A stretch of 64,000 bases of DNA. Origin: Pseudisothecium myosuroides. Its lineage: Eukaryota > Streptophyta > Bryopsida > Hypnales > Lembophyllaceae. Location: contig OX637296.1 in NCBI GenBank assembly GCA_951799445.1, positions 15,748,001-15,812,000 on the forward strand, in the 5' to 3' direction. The translations under genes were made by a program, and so were the position numbers. The first letter of the stretch is position 1. Every line of letters begins with the position of its first letter. Shown here piece after piece: positions 36,133 to 47,506 of this stretch. The notes under the pieces were generated by a model. The model had not been told where the DNA came from, did no database searches, and saw only the letters and a list, made by a program, of their open reading frames with translations.

Positions 36133-37380
36133 ATTAACTCTCTTAAAAAAGCAAAGAATCTTTGCTTTTACAAAAGCTACATTTACAATGAATTTGATCT
36201 CATTTCAAAAAGTGAGCTAGAGCTATAAGAAATTGAACATAAGGTAGCAGAGTTATTTTGTTTTTTAAGAAGGTACAAGTATAATAGTCTTGTTTCTTTC
36301 CATGATTTAAGGGCAAAATCTTCTAATGACAACATAATGATATAAGTTCTTTCTATAGACCAAGGAAGATTTCTTTTTGAGGTTTGCATACAATATATAG
36401 ATGGTATAATTCAATGTCTATACATTAACAATGACATTTAGTGTAAACCATTCTAATTGATTTATAAATGCTATAAGTTTTTAATCTTCATGAATATTTT
36501 TACCAACTATGGTTACATAAATCCCCCTTTGAATAGTAAAGATACTTGTGCTCTTGGTAAAAATCTTCATTACAAGTAACAATTCATAGCATTTCGATAC
36601 CAATTAATATGGTTACACTAAAGTTTAGTATTAGTATAGTTGGCTGTGAATTGGTTATTGTGAATTAGTTTTGATGACCTTCATGATGCTTCAAGGTGAT
36701 GTTCCTTGTCTCCAAAATTATGACTAAATTTGTCTTGTTGTACAACCACTAACAAAATTGAGTGCAATTCTGAAATGTTTTCATTCAAACAACTATGCCA
36801 TAAGCATCAATGGACAAAGTCCAAAAATGGAATACAAAAGTTGTAGTGTGCAACATACTACATGTTACCATGGAAGATTGAAGAAAAAATTAGTTGTGAT
36901 TTGAAAGAAAATTAATTCAAAAGCTAGCCATTTCTAAAACTTGGTTTTATTCACCAGCATTTGGAATTACTTTATCTATTGTCAATTTTTTTTTAGAAAT
37001 TCAATTTTTTTTTGTGCCTTTTCATATTGGTATACATCATTTCAAATTTTTGTACACAAAAATTGAAAGAAATTGGCATTTATAGAATTTAAAATATCAA
37101 CAGTTTGACAAACATGCAAATGATACTTGAAATGATGTTGGTTTTCACAATATTTGAATTTTTTTTGGAATTGAGAGCATGGGATTGCATTAGCCATTGT
37201 AAAGGAGTATATGTTGCAACATGGACCATTGTTATATCTTAATGCCCTTGCATTTTAAATATTTTTTAATAGGGCAATACAATTCAATTTATATTTTACA
37301 ACTACATAATGCGTTTTTAAAATCAGATTTTTTGCTTGAAGACTAAGGTTTATGATGCATATAATTAGCCCAAAAATTCA
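36133..37380. other. AT-rich spacer
   Basis: No gene recognised. Confidence 0.5.
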
Positions 37381-37500
37381 AAAGAAAAAAGCTATCATTC
37401 TCAATTTTATCAAACAAATTGCCAATTTTGTGAAGGTCAATGTGATTTTTGAAAATTGGCAGTTTTTTTGATGAAATTGAGAATGGTAACTTTCTTTTGG
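37381..37500. repeat. Foldback of about 50-bp arms beside the palindrome
   Basis: Bases 37381-37430 (containing 'tatcattctcaattttatca' and 'aaattgccaatttt') are the near inverse of 37452-37500 (containing 'aaaattggcagttt' and 'tgaaattgagaatggta'), with a loop of about 22 bases. It lies about 80 bp outside the left arm of the large inverted duplication and has no counterpart beyond the right arm. It could be a foldback MITE or give a hairpin RNA. Confidence 0.7.
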
Positions 37501-38180
37501 GGGGGCATCACCAAAAGCATCTGCATCACCAAAAGCATCTGAACACAATCATATGAGATTCACGAACATTAGGATGAGGTTTTATAATTTTAGGTCATAT
37601 TGTGAATGAATGATGGATTGATGACTTGTTTGATTTGCTTGCACTCTAAGGTGCCAATGGCACTTCCACCAAGTAAACAAAAAAATTCACTAGTGCAAGA
37701 CAGTGGTTTTTTTGAGGGGTGATTTATTGCTCAAAAGCTATACAAACTATTTTGATAATCATCAATAGATTCCAATATTTCAATATATGAAATTATTCAA
37801 TTGCTACAAAATGCAAGGAAACTAGTGCTCTAAATTATGGATGAAATTACATACATTTAGATGAATAAGTATGTTTCATCCATCTTTTGTATGTTTCATC
37901 CATGTTTGGATCGAAACAGCTACTGGATATCGTTTTTTGCGGTGCCAAAATAATGATCTCTGGTGCTCAGCCCGGTACTGTAGTTGGAGACAGACCTCAC
38001 TTGCAGTCCGCAAAGGCGGCTCGCTTGCCAATTCGGGGTTATAACCGCCACTGATAGAATTCCGCAGCTGATAGTTTCCTATTCCATCGCACTACAGTAC
38101 TGCCTTACTTACCGGAGCTACCGGAGCTGCCGGAGCAAAGTCGTCGGAACCCAGCGCGGCCTCTGCTTTTGCTTCCTCCT

Positions 38181-38779
38181 GCTGACCTTGACGTCGCTAG
38201 GCTGGTCAGGTCGATCTCTCGCTCCCCGTGTCCGACGGGGAAGCAAATTACAATTTGAGCGATGGGGCCTCGTGCTGTAGTCCCTGTACCTGCACCTGAG
38301 CGATCGGGTGCCAGTTATGTGTGTCCACCACTGGTGAGGTTGACCTTCCTGTGTCGACCGTCCTCTTAACCCCCAAGTTTAAGTATCTAAATAGTACTCC
38401 CTCAGTCCCTCTGTCTCGAAATAAATCCGTGATACTCTGACTAGTTCCCCATTAGAGAGCACGGATTTATTTTGAGACAGAGGGAGTACATGGCCATGGC
38501 ATTTTCGACCGATATCATTTGCAAGGTCTCGGAAAGCCGAGACCCAAAGCCGCCATTCCCCCCGCTGACCCTGAAGTCGCTAGGCTGGCCTGGTGAGGTC
38601 TCTCTCTGCCCGGCCGCGTCGGACGGGGACGTATATTTCGAGCGACGGGACCTCGATCGATCGGTGCTATTGTCCCTGCACCTGCCCGTTCGATCGGGTG
38701 CCAGTTCTGTATGGCCACCACACGGGCGACCTGTTTCTCGCCGTCCTCTTACGGCCGGTCTTCCCCCCTAAATAGTACA
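38181..38779 (+). repeat. Tandem ~216-bp duplication in the distal promoter of root-cap gene 1
   Basis: 38181-38396 and 38563-38779 share gctgacc..gtcgctaggctgg, a 'gatcgggtgccagtt' segment, 'accgtcctctta' and 'ctaaatagtac'. The third copy of the locus at 58.6-62.4 kb has only one such unit (about 59279-59485), so the duplication occurred after that split. The same pair is present in the right arm. Confidence 0.75.
38397..38486. mobile_element. 90-bp Stowaway MITE, left arm
   Basis: Left end CTCCCTCAGTCCCTCTGTCT and right complement CTCCCTCTGTCTCAAAATAA, with TA on both sides (38395-38396 and 38487-38488). The CTCCCTC-type end is the classical Stowaway terminus. It lies at the end of the first ~216-bp tandem unit and is missing from the third copy of the locus. 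Confidence 0.85.
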
Positions 38780-39423
38780 TGCATTGTCGAGCGTAATTTA
38801 GTTAAGTAAGGATCCAAGGCACCGTCCCAACTGAAGGGGTAATCAACCGTCACTCTTCTCCTGCCATCGATCGAACTTCCTGCGGCTGAAAGATGCATTA
38901 TTCTGGCATGGTGACAGGTCAACCGCTCCAAATTACCTCTTGCACGTTCGAAATCAAAATGGTTCGAATATCAATTAAATTTAATTACTAAGTATGAGCA
39001 AATATATCCAAACAAACCGAACAAAATAAGTAACACCAACGTAACTGAGCCGCATTTCCAGACACGATCTTCTATCGCCAACGGAGAACCTTCAGTCGCG
39101 CTGGCTACCTGATCGAGTGAATGAAATCGTTATATTGGATCACAACAAGCAACCGTGATGAACGTTGCGAAAAGTCCACTTCATCCAATTGGTATTTATA
39201 CTATTAAGGGAGCTTCTGACTTCTCAGAGAATTCTTTTGGTATTTATATCTGAAATGGAAAGAAGTTCTAATTTGAAAGATCTCGTGCTGGGCCTGTGTG
39301 GACGAGTCGTTTTCCCTCACGAAATGACATTGGGCATGCTACAGTCCTCCGCTAGCTCGATCTTTGCCCACTTGCAGCGATCATTTCTCAGCAACTCAGA
39401 AGGTCCAGACCACTTCCAGCGAG

Positions 39424-39429
39424 TATAAA
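39424..39429 (+). promoter_or_regulatory. TATA box of root-cap gene 1
   Basis: TATAAA in the context cgagTATAAATcacc, 186 bp before the chosen ATG. The same box is conserved at 47506-47501 (minus) and 60117-60122 in the paralogues, along with about 100 bp upstream of it (for example 'gaaatgacattgggcatgct'). Confidence 0.7.
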
Positions 39430-39609
39430 TCACCGATAGGGCAAGCTTTGTCAATCAGGCATCCTAGCCCAGCTCTCCCAGGGCTCACTCTGCACTAGCT
39501 GCAGGTACTCCTCAGCCTGTATCTCGTGATCGACAGGAATATTGTGAGGCTCCCGAGCGTGCTGGTACGTGGTTCAGTCTGTGATCAAGAGCGAGCTAGC
39601 GAGCCCACC

Positions 39610-41101
39610 ATGGCGTCCTTGAAGCTGAAGCCCGCGATGATGGTGCTTCTGGTGGCCGTGTCTGTCATGCTTAGCGTCAGCGAAGTGGCGGCGTCGTCGG
39701 GCTACGGAGGTTCTACCAAGAGCCCACCGAGCAAGAGTCCTCCGAGCAAGAGTCCTCCGAGCAAGAGTCCACCGAGCAAGAGCAAGAGTCCTCCGACCAA
39801 GAGTCCTCCCAGCAAGAGCCCGCCCAGCAAGAGCCCACCGAGTCACAGCCCACCGGGTCACAGCCCTGGAGGATCAACCCCACCTTACGGCGGAAGCCCT
39901 GATCACCACAGCCCTCCGTCCCACCCCAGTCCCGGTCCCGGCAAACGTACGTGAATTCTTTGGAATTGGAGTTGATGATTCTGATCAGATTGTTCAGTGC
40001 AGTTTTCACTATTTGTCAGTTGGTTTGTCTGAACTCAATCGCGTAGACTGATAGAGCTTGGATCAGCGCGAGGTCAATGCTGAGCGTCAGGACACTCACT
40101 TGAATAATTATCATGATTCTAGGGGATGCATGATTGTGTCGGAGTCTTTGCATGCTTATCTCCTGTTTGAGTCTGGAAGCGGAACTCAATGTGCACTAGC
40201 TAGGTTGATGGATTGCTAGGGTGTGGGGATCGAGTTCAATTCTTTTGAGTTTAATTTTGATACCCAAGCTATAGTACGAAGCCAACTGGAAAATAACTAA
40301 CAATCGCTTGGTGTCCTTGCGTCTGCAGCCGACTGCCATGAGAAGGGAGGCATGTGCGGCGACCCCAAGATCGTGGGCGGCGACGGCGTGGTGTTCTACT
40401 TCCACGGACGCAAGGACCAGGACTTCTGCCTCGTCTCCGACAGCGACCTGCACATCAACGCGCACTTCATCGGCAAAAGACCCGACGGACGACAAAGAGA
40501 CTTCACGTGGGTGCAGGCGCTAGGCTTCGTGTTCCGCGACCACGCGCTCACCATCGCCGCCAACAAGGTCGCCCACTGGGACGCCGCAGTCGACCAGCTG
40601 CAACTGACGTACAACGGCGTCCCGTTCGCGCTGGGCGCGACGTCGTGGGCCTCGCCGGACGGCGCCTTGACGCTGACCCGCATTGGCGCCACCAACGCCG
40701 TGGACCTGGTGATCGAAGAAAAGATGGGCGTGGCGCTGACGGTGGTGCCCATCGGCAAGGAGGAGAGCCGCGTGCACCGCTACGGCATCGGCGGCGACGA
40801 CTGCTTCGCGCACTTCGACATGCAGTTCCGCTTCCACAACCTTTCTTCGTCCGTCAGCGGAGTGCTGGGTCAGACGTACCAGCCGGGCTTCGTGAATCCC
40901 GTGCAGCGCGGCGTGGCCATGCCCATTATGGGCGGCGCGGATCGGTTCTCGAGCTCTTCGCTTCTGTCGACGGACTGCCGTGTGTCGCAGTACACGGCGC
41001 AGGCCATCCCGCAGGGCTCCGCGATGCCCTCGTTCATCGCCATGTGCGGCAGCAGCGCTTTGCCCGCGGGCGTCCCCGGGGGACTCACCTGCAGGCGGTG
41101 A
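39610..41101 (+). CDS. Root-cap/LEA-like secreted protein, copy 1
   Basis: Two exons, 39610-39946 and 40329-41101, joined in phase (1110 nt, 369 aa). Start chosen at the ATG in the strong context cccaccATGGcg; an in-frame ATG lies upstream at 39526 in weaker context. Residues 1-30 are a signal peptide (LKLKPAMMVLLVAVSVMLS, then AASS). Residues ~35-110 are a Pro-rich stalk of KSPPS repeats, like cell-wall extensin-type linkers. Exon 2 is a Cys-containing globular domain: CHEKGGMCGDPKIVGGDGVV, FYFHGRKDQDFCLVSDSDLH, DFTWVQALGFVF, NLSSSVSGVLGQTYQPGF. This fits the plant root-cap family (Pfam Root_cap type) and suggests a secreted, wall-associated protein; its biochemical role is unknown. Exons are GC-rich, unlike the flanking DNA. 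Its near-identical partner is on the opposite strand at 45859-47320. Confidence 0.9.
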
Positions 41102-41699
41102 CGCAGTTCTTCGTTTGAATGGCATATACAGGATGTTCCAGTGCTGTAGTGGTGTGAGAGTTTGGCTTGTAGATCTCTTTCTTGTAAGATGGCACCAGCA
41201 ATGAGAGCACTTAAGAGATTCCTTCCTTCCCGTTCCTGAGCATCTTTGTGACTGGATTTAGGCTTATCTACAGTAGATAGCACCTTACCATTGATACTGA
41301 TGCCATATGGCATGCCTCATAGGCTGAGGTCTTTCATGAAATTTATTCATTAATCAATACTTCAGACATTCTTTTTTTTACTACAGGAGCCCTGTGCCAT
41401 TGACTCTCGGTGCCCTCATCGTGTGACCTGTTCCCTTGTGCTTGAGTATTCACCAATTAAATTCTACCATTTGTGCGATGTATGCAAATTTCAGAAAGAA
41501 ATCCTCGTCGGTCCACAGAAAGAATCTAGATTTATATTATGCTATCCACAGTGACAGTGCTAGAGGATTTCGCCCTTGAATCATAGAAATAGGACTGTGA
41601 TAGCTTTAGATCGAAATAATCCAGTGACCTTACACTTATCCCCTCGAAACGTTGGCTTATCACTCTTGCAAGACGTTGCATGTATAGCTAAATAGAAGT

Positions 41700-41889
41700 T
41701 GCTGAATCCTTCAAATTCTTGCCTTACAAAACCGTTGCTGCAGGTGGCCATGGAGCTGAAGTAAGATACTGGATGGTGAATGTGAAAAAGAATTAACGCT
41801 CTTTTCTCACCCAACTTTGAGTTTGAATTCATTGCCTACACCACAGCTTGTAGAATTTACTGCCACGGATGGGCTTTAATGCTGCAGAG
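41700..41889 (+). pseudogene. Fragment of gene 2 (end of exon 3 to start of exon 4) in left arm
   Basis: After a junction at AAATTCTTG (41712-41720) the sequence becomes the end of gene 2 exon 3 (LPYKTVAAGGHGAE), its intron, and the acceptor ctgcag|ag of exon 4, where the arm breaks. The same piece continues into more of gene 2 in the right arm. It is too short to encode anything. Confidence 0.85.
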
Positions 41890-41915
41890 AGTGGAAAGAT
41901 AGTGAAAGCTTATTC

Positions 41916-42293
41916 ATTAATCAATACTTCAGACATTCTTTGTTTGACTACACGATCGAGCCCTGTGCCTGTGACTCTCGGTGCGCACTTTGAGTGACCA
42001 GTTTCCTTCTTAATTAAGTATTCACCAATTGAAATCTACCTTGTATGCAACGTATGCAAATTTTAGAAAGAAATCCTCCTCTGTCCATAGAAAGAATCTA
42101 TACATTATAATATGCTATCCTCAGTGACAGTGTTAGAGGATTTCTTCCTAGAATCATGGAATAGAAGCAGGACTGTGATAGCTTATAAAATAAAATCCAG
42201 CGACCTTTCACTTATTCCCTTGTACCGTTGGCCTTCTTGAGCTTCCAAGACGTTGTCAGTAGCTAGAATGAAGTTGCTAGATCCTCCAAATTC
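41916..42293. repeat. Diverged direct copy of 41334-41713
   Basis: Both read 'attcattaatcaatacttca', 'agaaagaaatcctc', 'agtgacagtg.tagaggattt' and 'caagacgttg' through to 'tccaaattcttg'. The first belongs to the left arm and the second is the first part of the palindrome spacer. They diverge after AAATTCTTG: the first goes into gene 2 exon 3, the second into the inverted gene 2 3' flank. Confidence 0.85.
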
Positions 42294-42441
42294 TTGTTGT
42301 GATCTACAAATTTCTATGTTGACAATTTACAGATTCTTGTGTATGAAAGTGACTAAGTTTTGCGATTTGTACTTACAAGGTAGCTGGGAGTCCAGTTGTG
42401 AACCCTTTGGTCATTGTGTGTTGTTCCGCTCATTGGACTTA

Positions 42442-42749
42442 TGGCCAATTTCATTAAAATGGCGGTATTCTGTTAATTTGGCACTTTTAGCGATTCAGAC
42501 CGCCAAGTCTGAACTGTTTTTTCTGTACCGAAATCTTTATATGTGTTAGAGTTTTGAAATCTACATTTGTTCTAGATATTTAAAATCTATACAATTCCTA
42601 GATTTTTCAAACTGTGCAGTTTGGTATCTATGTCAATCCAAGATTTTTGAAATTTAAAAATGACCTAGATGTTAGCAATGTACACTTGTATAAGATATCA
42701 CGGTGTGAAAATGGCACATGGAATACCGCCATTTTAATGAAATTTGCCA
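42442..42749. mobile_element. 308-bp MITE with 29-bp TIRs, TSD TA
   Basis: Left end TGGCCAATTTCATTAAAATG continuing to GCGGTATTC; the right end 42721-42749 is its inverse with a single mismatch. TA flanks both sides. The paralogous flank near 32.81 kb (inverse) has no insertion, so that site acts as the empty site. No coding capacity. Confidence 0.85.
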
Positions 42750-43204
42750 TACTTTCAATTTTTTCCCTCCAAAGAATGGCCATGCAAGGAATATTTCATA
42801 AGTGTTTTGGTCAACTCATTTTTGTTGAAAAAAGAAAGAGACATACATTATAGGTGGTCATTTGAGGAAAATCTCATAATTTTTAATTGCACAAACACTA
42901 AAGGGGGGATTATTTTTATATTCTTATATTTTATTGTGCCTCTCTTTAATTCCCTATTAGGTTCAATCTATTTAATTGGCAATTTAAAATTGTCCCTTGA
43001 GATTGTGAAATAATGAATGGTGATGTTCATTGAATTTATAAAATAGTGACAATTAAATCCAATTCCAATCCTTGAAACTTGTTATGTCTAATTTATATTG
43101 CATAAAAAATAAGATCATCTAAATTTGAGCATGTTCTCAAAAGCAAGTCTAAAGAAAACCAAGGAAAAAATAGATGCTTGTTGCACTCTCTTCAAGGTAT
43201 AAAC

Positions 43205-43851
43205 ATTGAAAATAAGACAAGGTTATAGAAAATCTACAAATTCAACTTTGACCTCTTGTAATTTTTTGAATATTATAATCAAATATTATTCTTGGATTTC
43301 ACCCATCTTTAATTGCAATTTGTCTTTATGTGAGTTAAAAATGAGAACTTTCCATTACTTTGTCAAGTAAGGCTTTTTACAAAAATTTGATTGGTTTAAT
43401 CTTTGAAGGACAAGATCTATCAGTGAGGTACTTGCCAAAGATGATTTAGAGACCAGATGAACAAGTACATTGTTCATTTCTACAATGATTTTAAAATTCA
43501 TCCAGTGGCCACTTTTATGATGGAGTGCCATTTTTTCAAGGTTCACAGGATCCTACCTTAATCCTAGAAGGACGGACTAGGCATCGTGAAAATAATCCAT
43601 TAAAAAAACCAAGAGCATTCATTGGATGTCAAACTATTGTGCAAGACCTCCTTTTCATACAAAATAGTCCAAGGATGAACATTTTGACTCCTATCTTAGA
43701 GAGAAGAGGTCTTCGCCATCCATTGGACACTTAGTGTTGACAACATCCATCAAGAGTTTACCGTGGAAAGAATCGATCCCCATGGTCCGGATAGTCACCA
43801 AAATACTCTAATTATTGAACCTATTAGAGGCAGTTCTTTGTTTGTTCAAAC
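43205..43851. other. Unassigned insert between gene 2 pseudogene and its 3' flank
   Basis: This stretch replaces the last two-thirds of exon 6 in the minus-strand gene 2 copy. It has a 69-codon + frame at 43525-43731 (MPFFQGSQDPTLILEGRTRH...) with higher GC and protein-like composition, and another at 43763. Neither is recognised. It has no match elsewhere in the window. Confidence 0.35.
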
Positions 43852-45249
43852 CTATTCGGCCTTGCAAATGGGCTGGCAAAAAAGCTCTCCGCTTGCTGCC
43901 CACCCCGTTGGTAGATGCTGGCGCTGGCTGCTCTGGATTCTTTATCTGCCAAACATTGGACAAATTCGGACTGAGCAGCAGGGTGTGCAAGATTGGTATT
44001 TAACCGAAGGTGGAGGATAGTACTTAACCCTAAAACTAAATCGCTAGACACAACAGCTATTTGATAGCATGGCAACATGCACAGGCTACCAGAAACGCAC
44101 TCAGCAATTAAACGTCACTACAACAGGAAGGAATTGAAGTATAAGTTGCAGCACATCATCAATTGCCAAATGGCATAGGCATGATTTGGCTAATAATGTC
44201 AATGGTCACTAATCTTTGTTGTCTACTATCCCTTCAATAGTGAACATTCTACAATCTCCCACTCCCACTGATTGCGTAAGAACTCATCAGACTAGTACTA
44301 ATCATATTTGATCTGGAGAAGGTTTGTGTACGAAGTCCAGTCAGTCCAGTGAACTCTATTTCACAGATCTCCCAATAAAGTACATAAGTTCATATGGGAG
44401 AAATTGCTGAAGTAATGGAAATAGTATCCTTCAGGGTAACTGGTAGCAGCAGGAACGTGCACAAGCAAGAAATAACGAGCAAGTATCGAGGAGTTGATAA
44501 GAACTAATGTTGTAGCTTTCTGAAAGGAAATGGAGTTCAAACCTGGATGACGAAGGAAGCCTGGGGTTCATTGTTGAGTGTGTCCTGTGGATTGTGCTTT
44601 TCATGCGGCCCCGGAGTCTCCAGTTTGTAGGCGAGGTGGGTGCTTGTTCTCACTGCTGTGTGATGACGGACAAGGCTGTAAACACCTTCACCAACACGTC
44701 TCGCAACTGGGTTGGACTGCTCACCCTGGATTCTATCCACTTCAGTATTCTCTGCACAACATGCATGGCCAGCATCAATATCTATTAAATAGTTACGACA
44801 ATACCTCTTCTCAGACCTACGCATGTTTCGAAGAACAATATTAGAAAGCACTCTACACTTGGGGATTTTCCACGTTCGAATATACAGTACACTGTTGAAA
44901 TTAATGATTAGAAGCCCTCACCTTCGTTGAGGGCTTTCTTTATGTCAGCAGGGTTAGTGGTGACAAGTTCTACGAACTCCCAGAACGGACCGTGGTGTGC
45001 TTGGACAATTATGGAAGGTGTTTTCTTCCCATCACCAAGTACCCAAATAAAGCTTTCTTTCCAATTTCCACTCTGCAGCATTAAAGCCCATCCGTGGCAG
45101 TAAATTCTACAAGCTGTGGTGTAGGCAATGAATTCAAACTCAAAGTTGGGTGAGAAAAGAGCGTTAATTCTTTTTCACATTCACCATCCAGTATCTTACT
45201 TCAGCTCCATGGCCACCTGCAGCAACGGTTTTGTAAGGCAAGAATTTGA
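43852..45249 (-). pseudogene. Broken copy of gene 2 in the palindrome spacer
   Basis: Minus strand, in order: end of exon 3 (45249-45200), exon 4 (45072-44922), exon 5 (44751-44543, full 209 nt and open) and the first third of exon 6 (43945-43852, IKNPEQPAPASTNGVGSKRRAFLPAHLQG). Exons 1-2 and most of exon 3 are missing. Exon 4 has lost two bases at its start and gained bases that bring a TAA within the MGRKHLP block, and exon 6 breaks off after HLQG. It cannot encode the family protein. The undamaged exon 5 suggests fairly recent decay. Confidence 0.9.
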
Positions 45250-45858
45250 AGGATTCAGCAACTTCTATTTAGCTATACATGCAACGTCTTGCAAGAGTGA
45301 TAAGCCAACGTTTCGAGGGGATAAGTGTAAGGTCACTGGATTATTTCGATCTAAAGCTATCACAGTCCTATTTCTATGATTCAAGGGCGAAATCCTCTAG
45401 CACTGTCACTGTGGATAGCATAATATAAATCTAGATTCTTTCTGTGGACCGACGAGGATTTCTTTCTGAAATTTGCATACATCGCACAAATGGTAGAATT
45501 TAATTGGTGAATACTCAAGCACAAGGGAACAGGTCACACGATGAGGGCACCGAGAGTCAATGGCACAGGGCTCCTGTAGTAAAAAAAAGAATGTCTGAAG
45601 TATTGATTAATGAATAAATTTCATGAAAGACCTCAGCCTATGAGGCATGCCATATGGCATCAGTATCAATGGTAAGGTGCTATCTACTGTAGATAAGCCT
45701 AAATCCAGTCACAAAGATGCTCAGGAACGGGAAGGAAGGAATCTCTTAAGTGCTCTCATTGCTGGTGCCATCTTACAAGAAAGAGATCTACAAGCCAAAC
45801 TCTCACACCACTACAGCACTGGAACATCCTGTATATGCCATTCAAACGAAGAACTGCG

Positions 45859-47320
45859 TCACCGCCTGCAGGTGAGTCCCCCGGGGACGCCCGCGGGCAA
45901 AGCGCTGCTGCCGCACATGGCGATGAACGAGGGCATCGCGGAGCCCTGCGGGATGGCCTGCGCCGTGTACTGCGACACACGGCAGTCCGTCGACAGAAGC
46001 GAAGAGCTCGAGAACCGATCCGCGCCGCCCATAATGGGCATGGCCACGCCGCGCTGCACGGGATTCACGAAGCCCGGCTGGTACGTCTGACCCAGCACTC
46101 CGCTGACGGACGAAGAAAGGTTGTGGAAGCGGAACTGCATGTCGAAGTGCGCGAAGCAGTCGTCGCCGCCGATGCCGTAGCGGTGCACGCGGCTCTCCTC
46201 CTTGCCGATGGGCACCACCGTCAGCGCCACGCCCATCTTTTCTTCGATCACCAGGTCCACGGCGTTGGTGGCGCCAATGCGGGTCAGCGTCAAGGCGCCG
46301 TCCGGCGAGGCCCACGACGTCGCGCCCAGCGCGAACGGGACGCCGTTGTACGTCAGTTGCAGCTGGTCGACTGCGGCGTCCCAGTGGGCGACCTTGTTGG
46401 CGGCGATGGTGAGCGCGTGGTCGCGGAACACGAAGCCTAGCGCCTGCACCCACGTGAAGTCTCTTTGTCGTCCGTCGGGTCTTTTGCCGATGAAGTGCGC
46501 GTTGATGTGCAGGTCGCTGTCGGAGACGAGGCAGAAGTCCTGGTCCTTGCGTCCGTGGAAGTAGAACACCACGCCGTCGCCGCCCACGATCTTGGGGTCG
46601 CCGCACATGCCTCCCTTCTCATGGCAGTCGGCTGCAGACGCAAGGACACCAAGCGATTGTTAGTTATTTTCCAGTTGGCTTCGTACTATAGCTTGGGTAT
46701 CAAAATTAAACTCAAAAGAATTGAACTCGATCCCCACACCCTAGCAATCCATCAACCTAGCTAGTGCACATTGAGTTCCGCTTCCAGACTCAAACAGGAG
46801 ATAAGCATGCAAAGACTCCGACACAATCATGCATCCCCTAGAATCATGATAATTATTCAAGTGAGTGTCCTGACGCTCAGCATTGACCTCGCGCTGATCC
46901 AAGCTCTATCAGTCTACGCGATTGAGTTCAGACAAACCAACTGACAAATAGTGAAAACTGCACTGAACAATCTGATCAGAATCATCAACTCCAATTCCAA
47001 AGAATTCACGTACGTTTGCCGGGACCGGGACTGGGGTGGGACGGAGGGCTGTGGTGATCAGGGCTTCCGCCGTAAGGTGGGGTTGATCCTCCAGGGCTGT
47101 GACCCGGTGGGCTGTGACTCGGTGGGCTCTTGCTGGGCGGGCTCTTGCTGGGAGGACTCTTGGTCGGAGGACTCTTGCTCTTGCTCGGTGGACTCTTGCT
47201 CGGAGGACTCTTGGTAGAACCTCCGTAGCCCGACGACGCCGCCACTTCGCTGACGCTAAGCATGACAGACACGGCCACCAGAAGCACCATCATCGCGGGC
47301 TTCAGCTTCAAGGACGCCAT
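45859..47320 (-). CDS. Root-cap/LEA-like secreted protein, copy 2
   Basis: Minus-strand twin of copy 1. Exon 1 is 47320-47014 and exon 2 is 46631-45859 (1080 nt, 359 aa). Signal peptide and exon 2 are identical to copy 1 as far as the translations show. The Pro-rich stalk is ten residues shorter (two KSPPS units lost in frame). TATAAA is at 47506-47501. It converges with copy 1: the two 3' ends face each other across the spacer, so long transcripts from either gene would be complementary to the other. Both copies look functional, so redundancy or mutual silencing are equally open. Confidence 0.9.
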
Positions 47321-47500
47321 GGTGGGCTCGCTAGCTCGCTCTTGATCACAGACTGAACCACGTACCAGCACGCTCGGGAGCCTCACAATATTCCTGTCGA
47401 TCACGAGATACAGGCTGAGGAGTACCTGCAGCTAGTGCAGAGTGAGCCCTGGGAGAGCTGGGCTAGGATGCCTGATTGACAAAGCTTGCCCTATCGGTGA

Positions 47501-47506
47501 TTTATA
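47501..47506 (-). promoter_or_regulatory. TATA box of root-cap gene 2
   Basis: Reverse complement TATAAA with the same flanks as in copy 1, 186 bp before the ATG. Confidence 0.7.

Larger units (their letters stand above)
37581..41889 (+). repeat. Left arm of large inverted duplication
   Basis: This 4309-bp arm is the reverse complement of 45072-49349 with almost no differences: the second-exon protein (249 residues from its first Met) and several incidental frames are identical in both. The main difference is a 30-bp in-frame loss in the other arm's Pro-rich repeat. The outer break is at 'tttataatttta' (37581) and the inner break at 'gctgcagag' (41889). Confidence 0.95.

Noticed and set aside
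40354..41118. Long alternative open frames over the root-cap exons (254, 201 and 147 codons, both strands)
   Set aside because: They are shadows of GC-rich exon 2. Arg/Ala-rich composition and the absence of signal or domain motifs contrast with the real frame, which has a signal peptide and matching splice phases.
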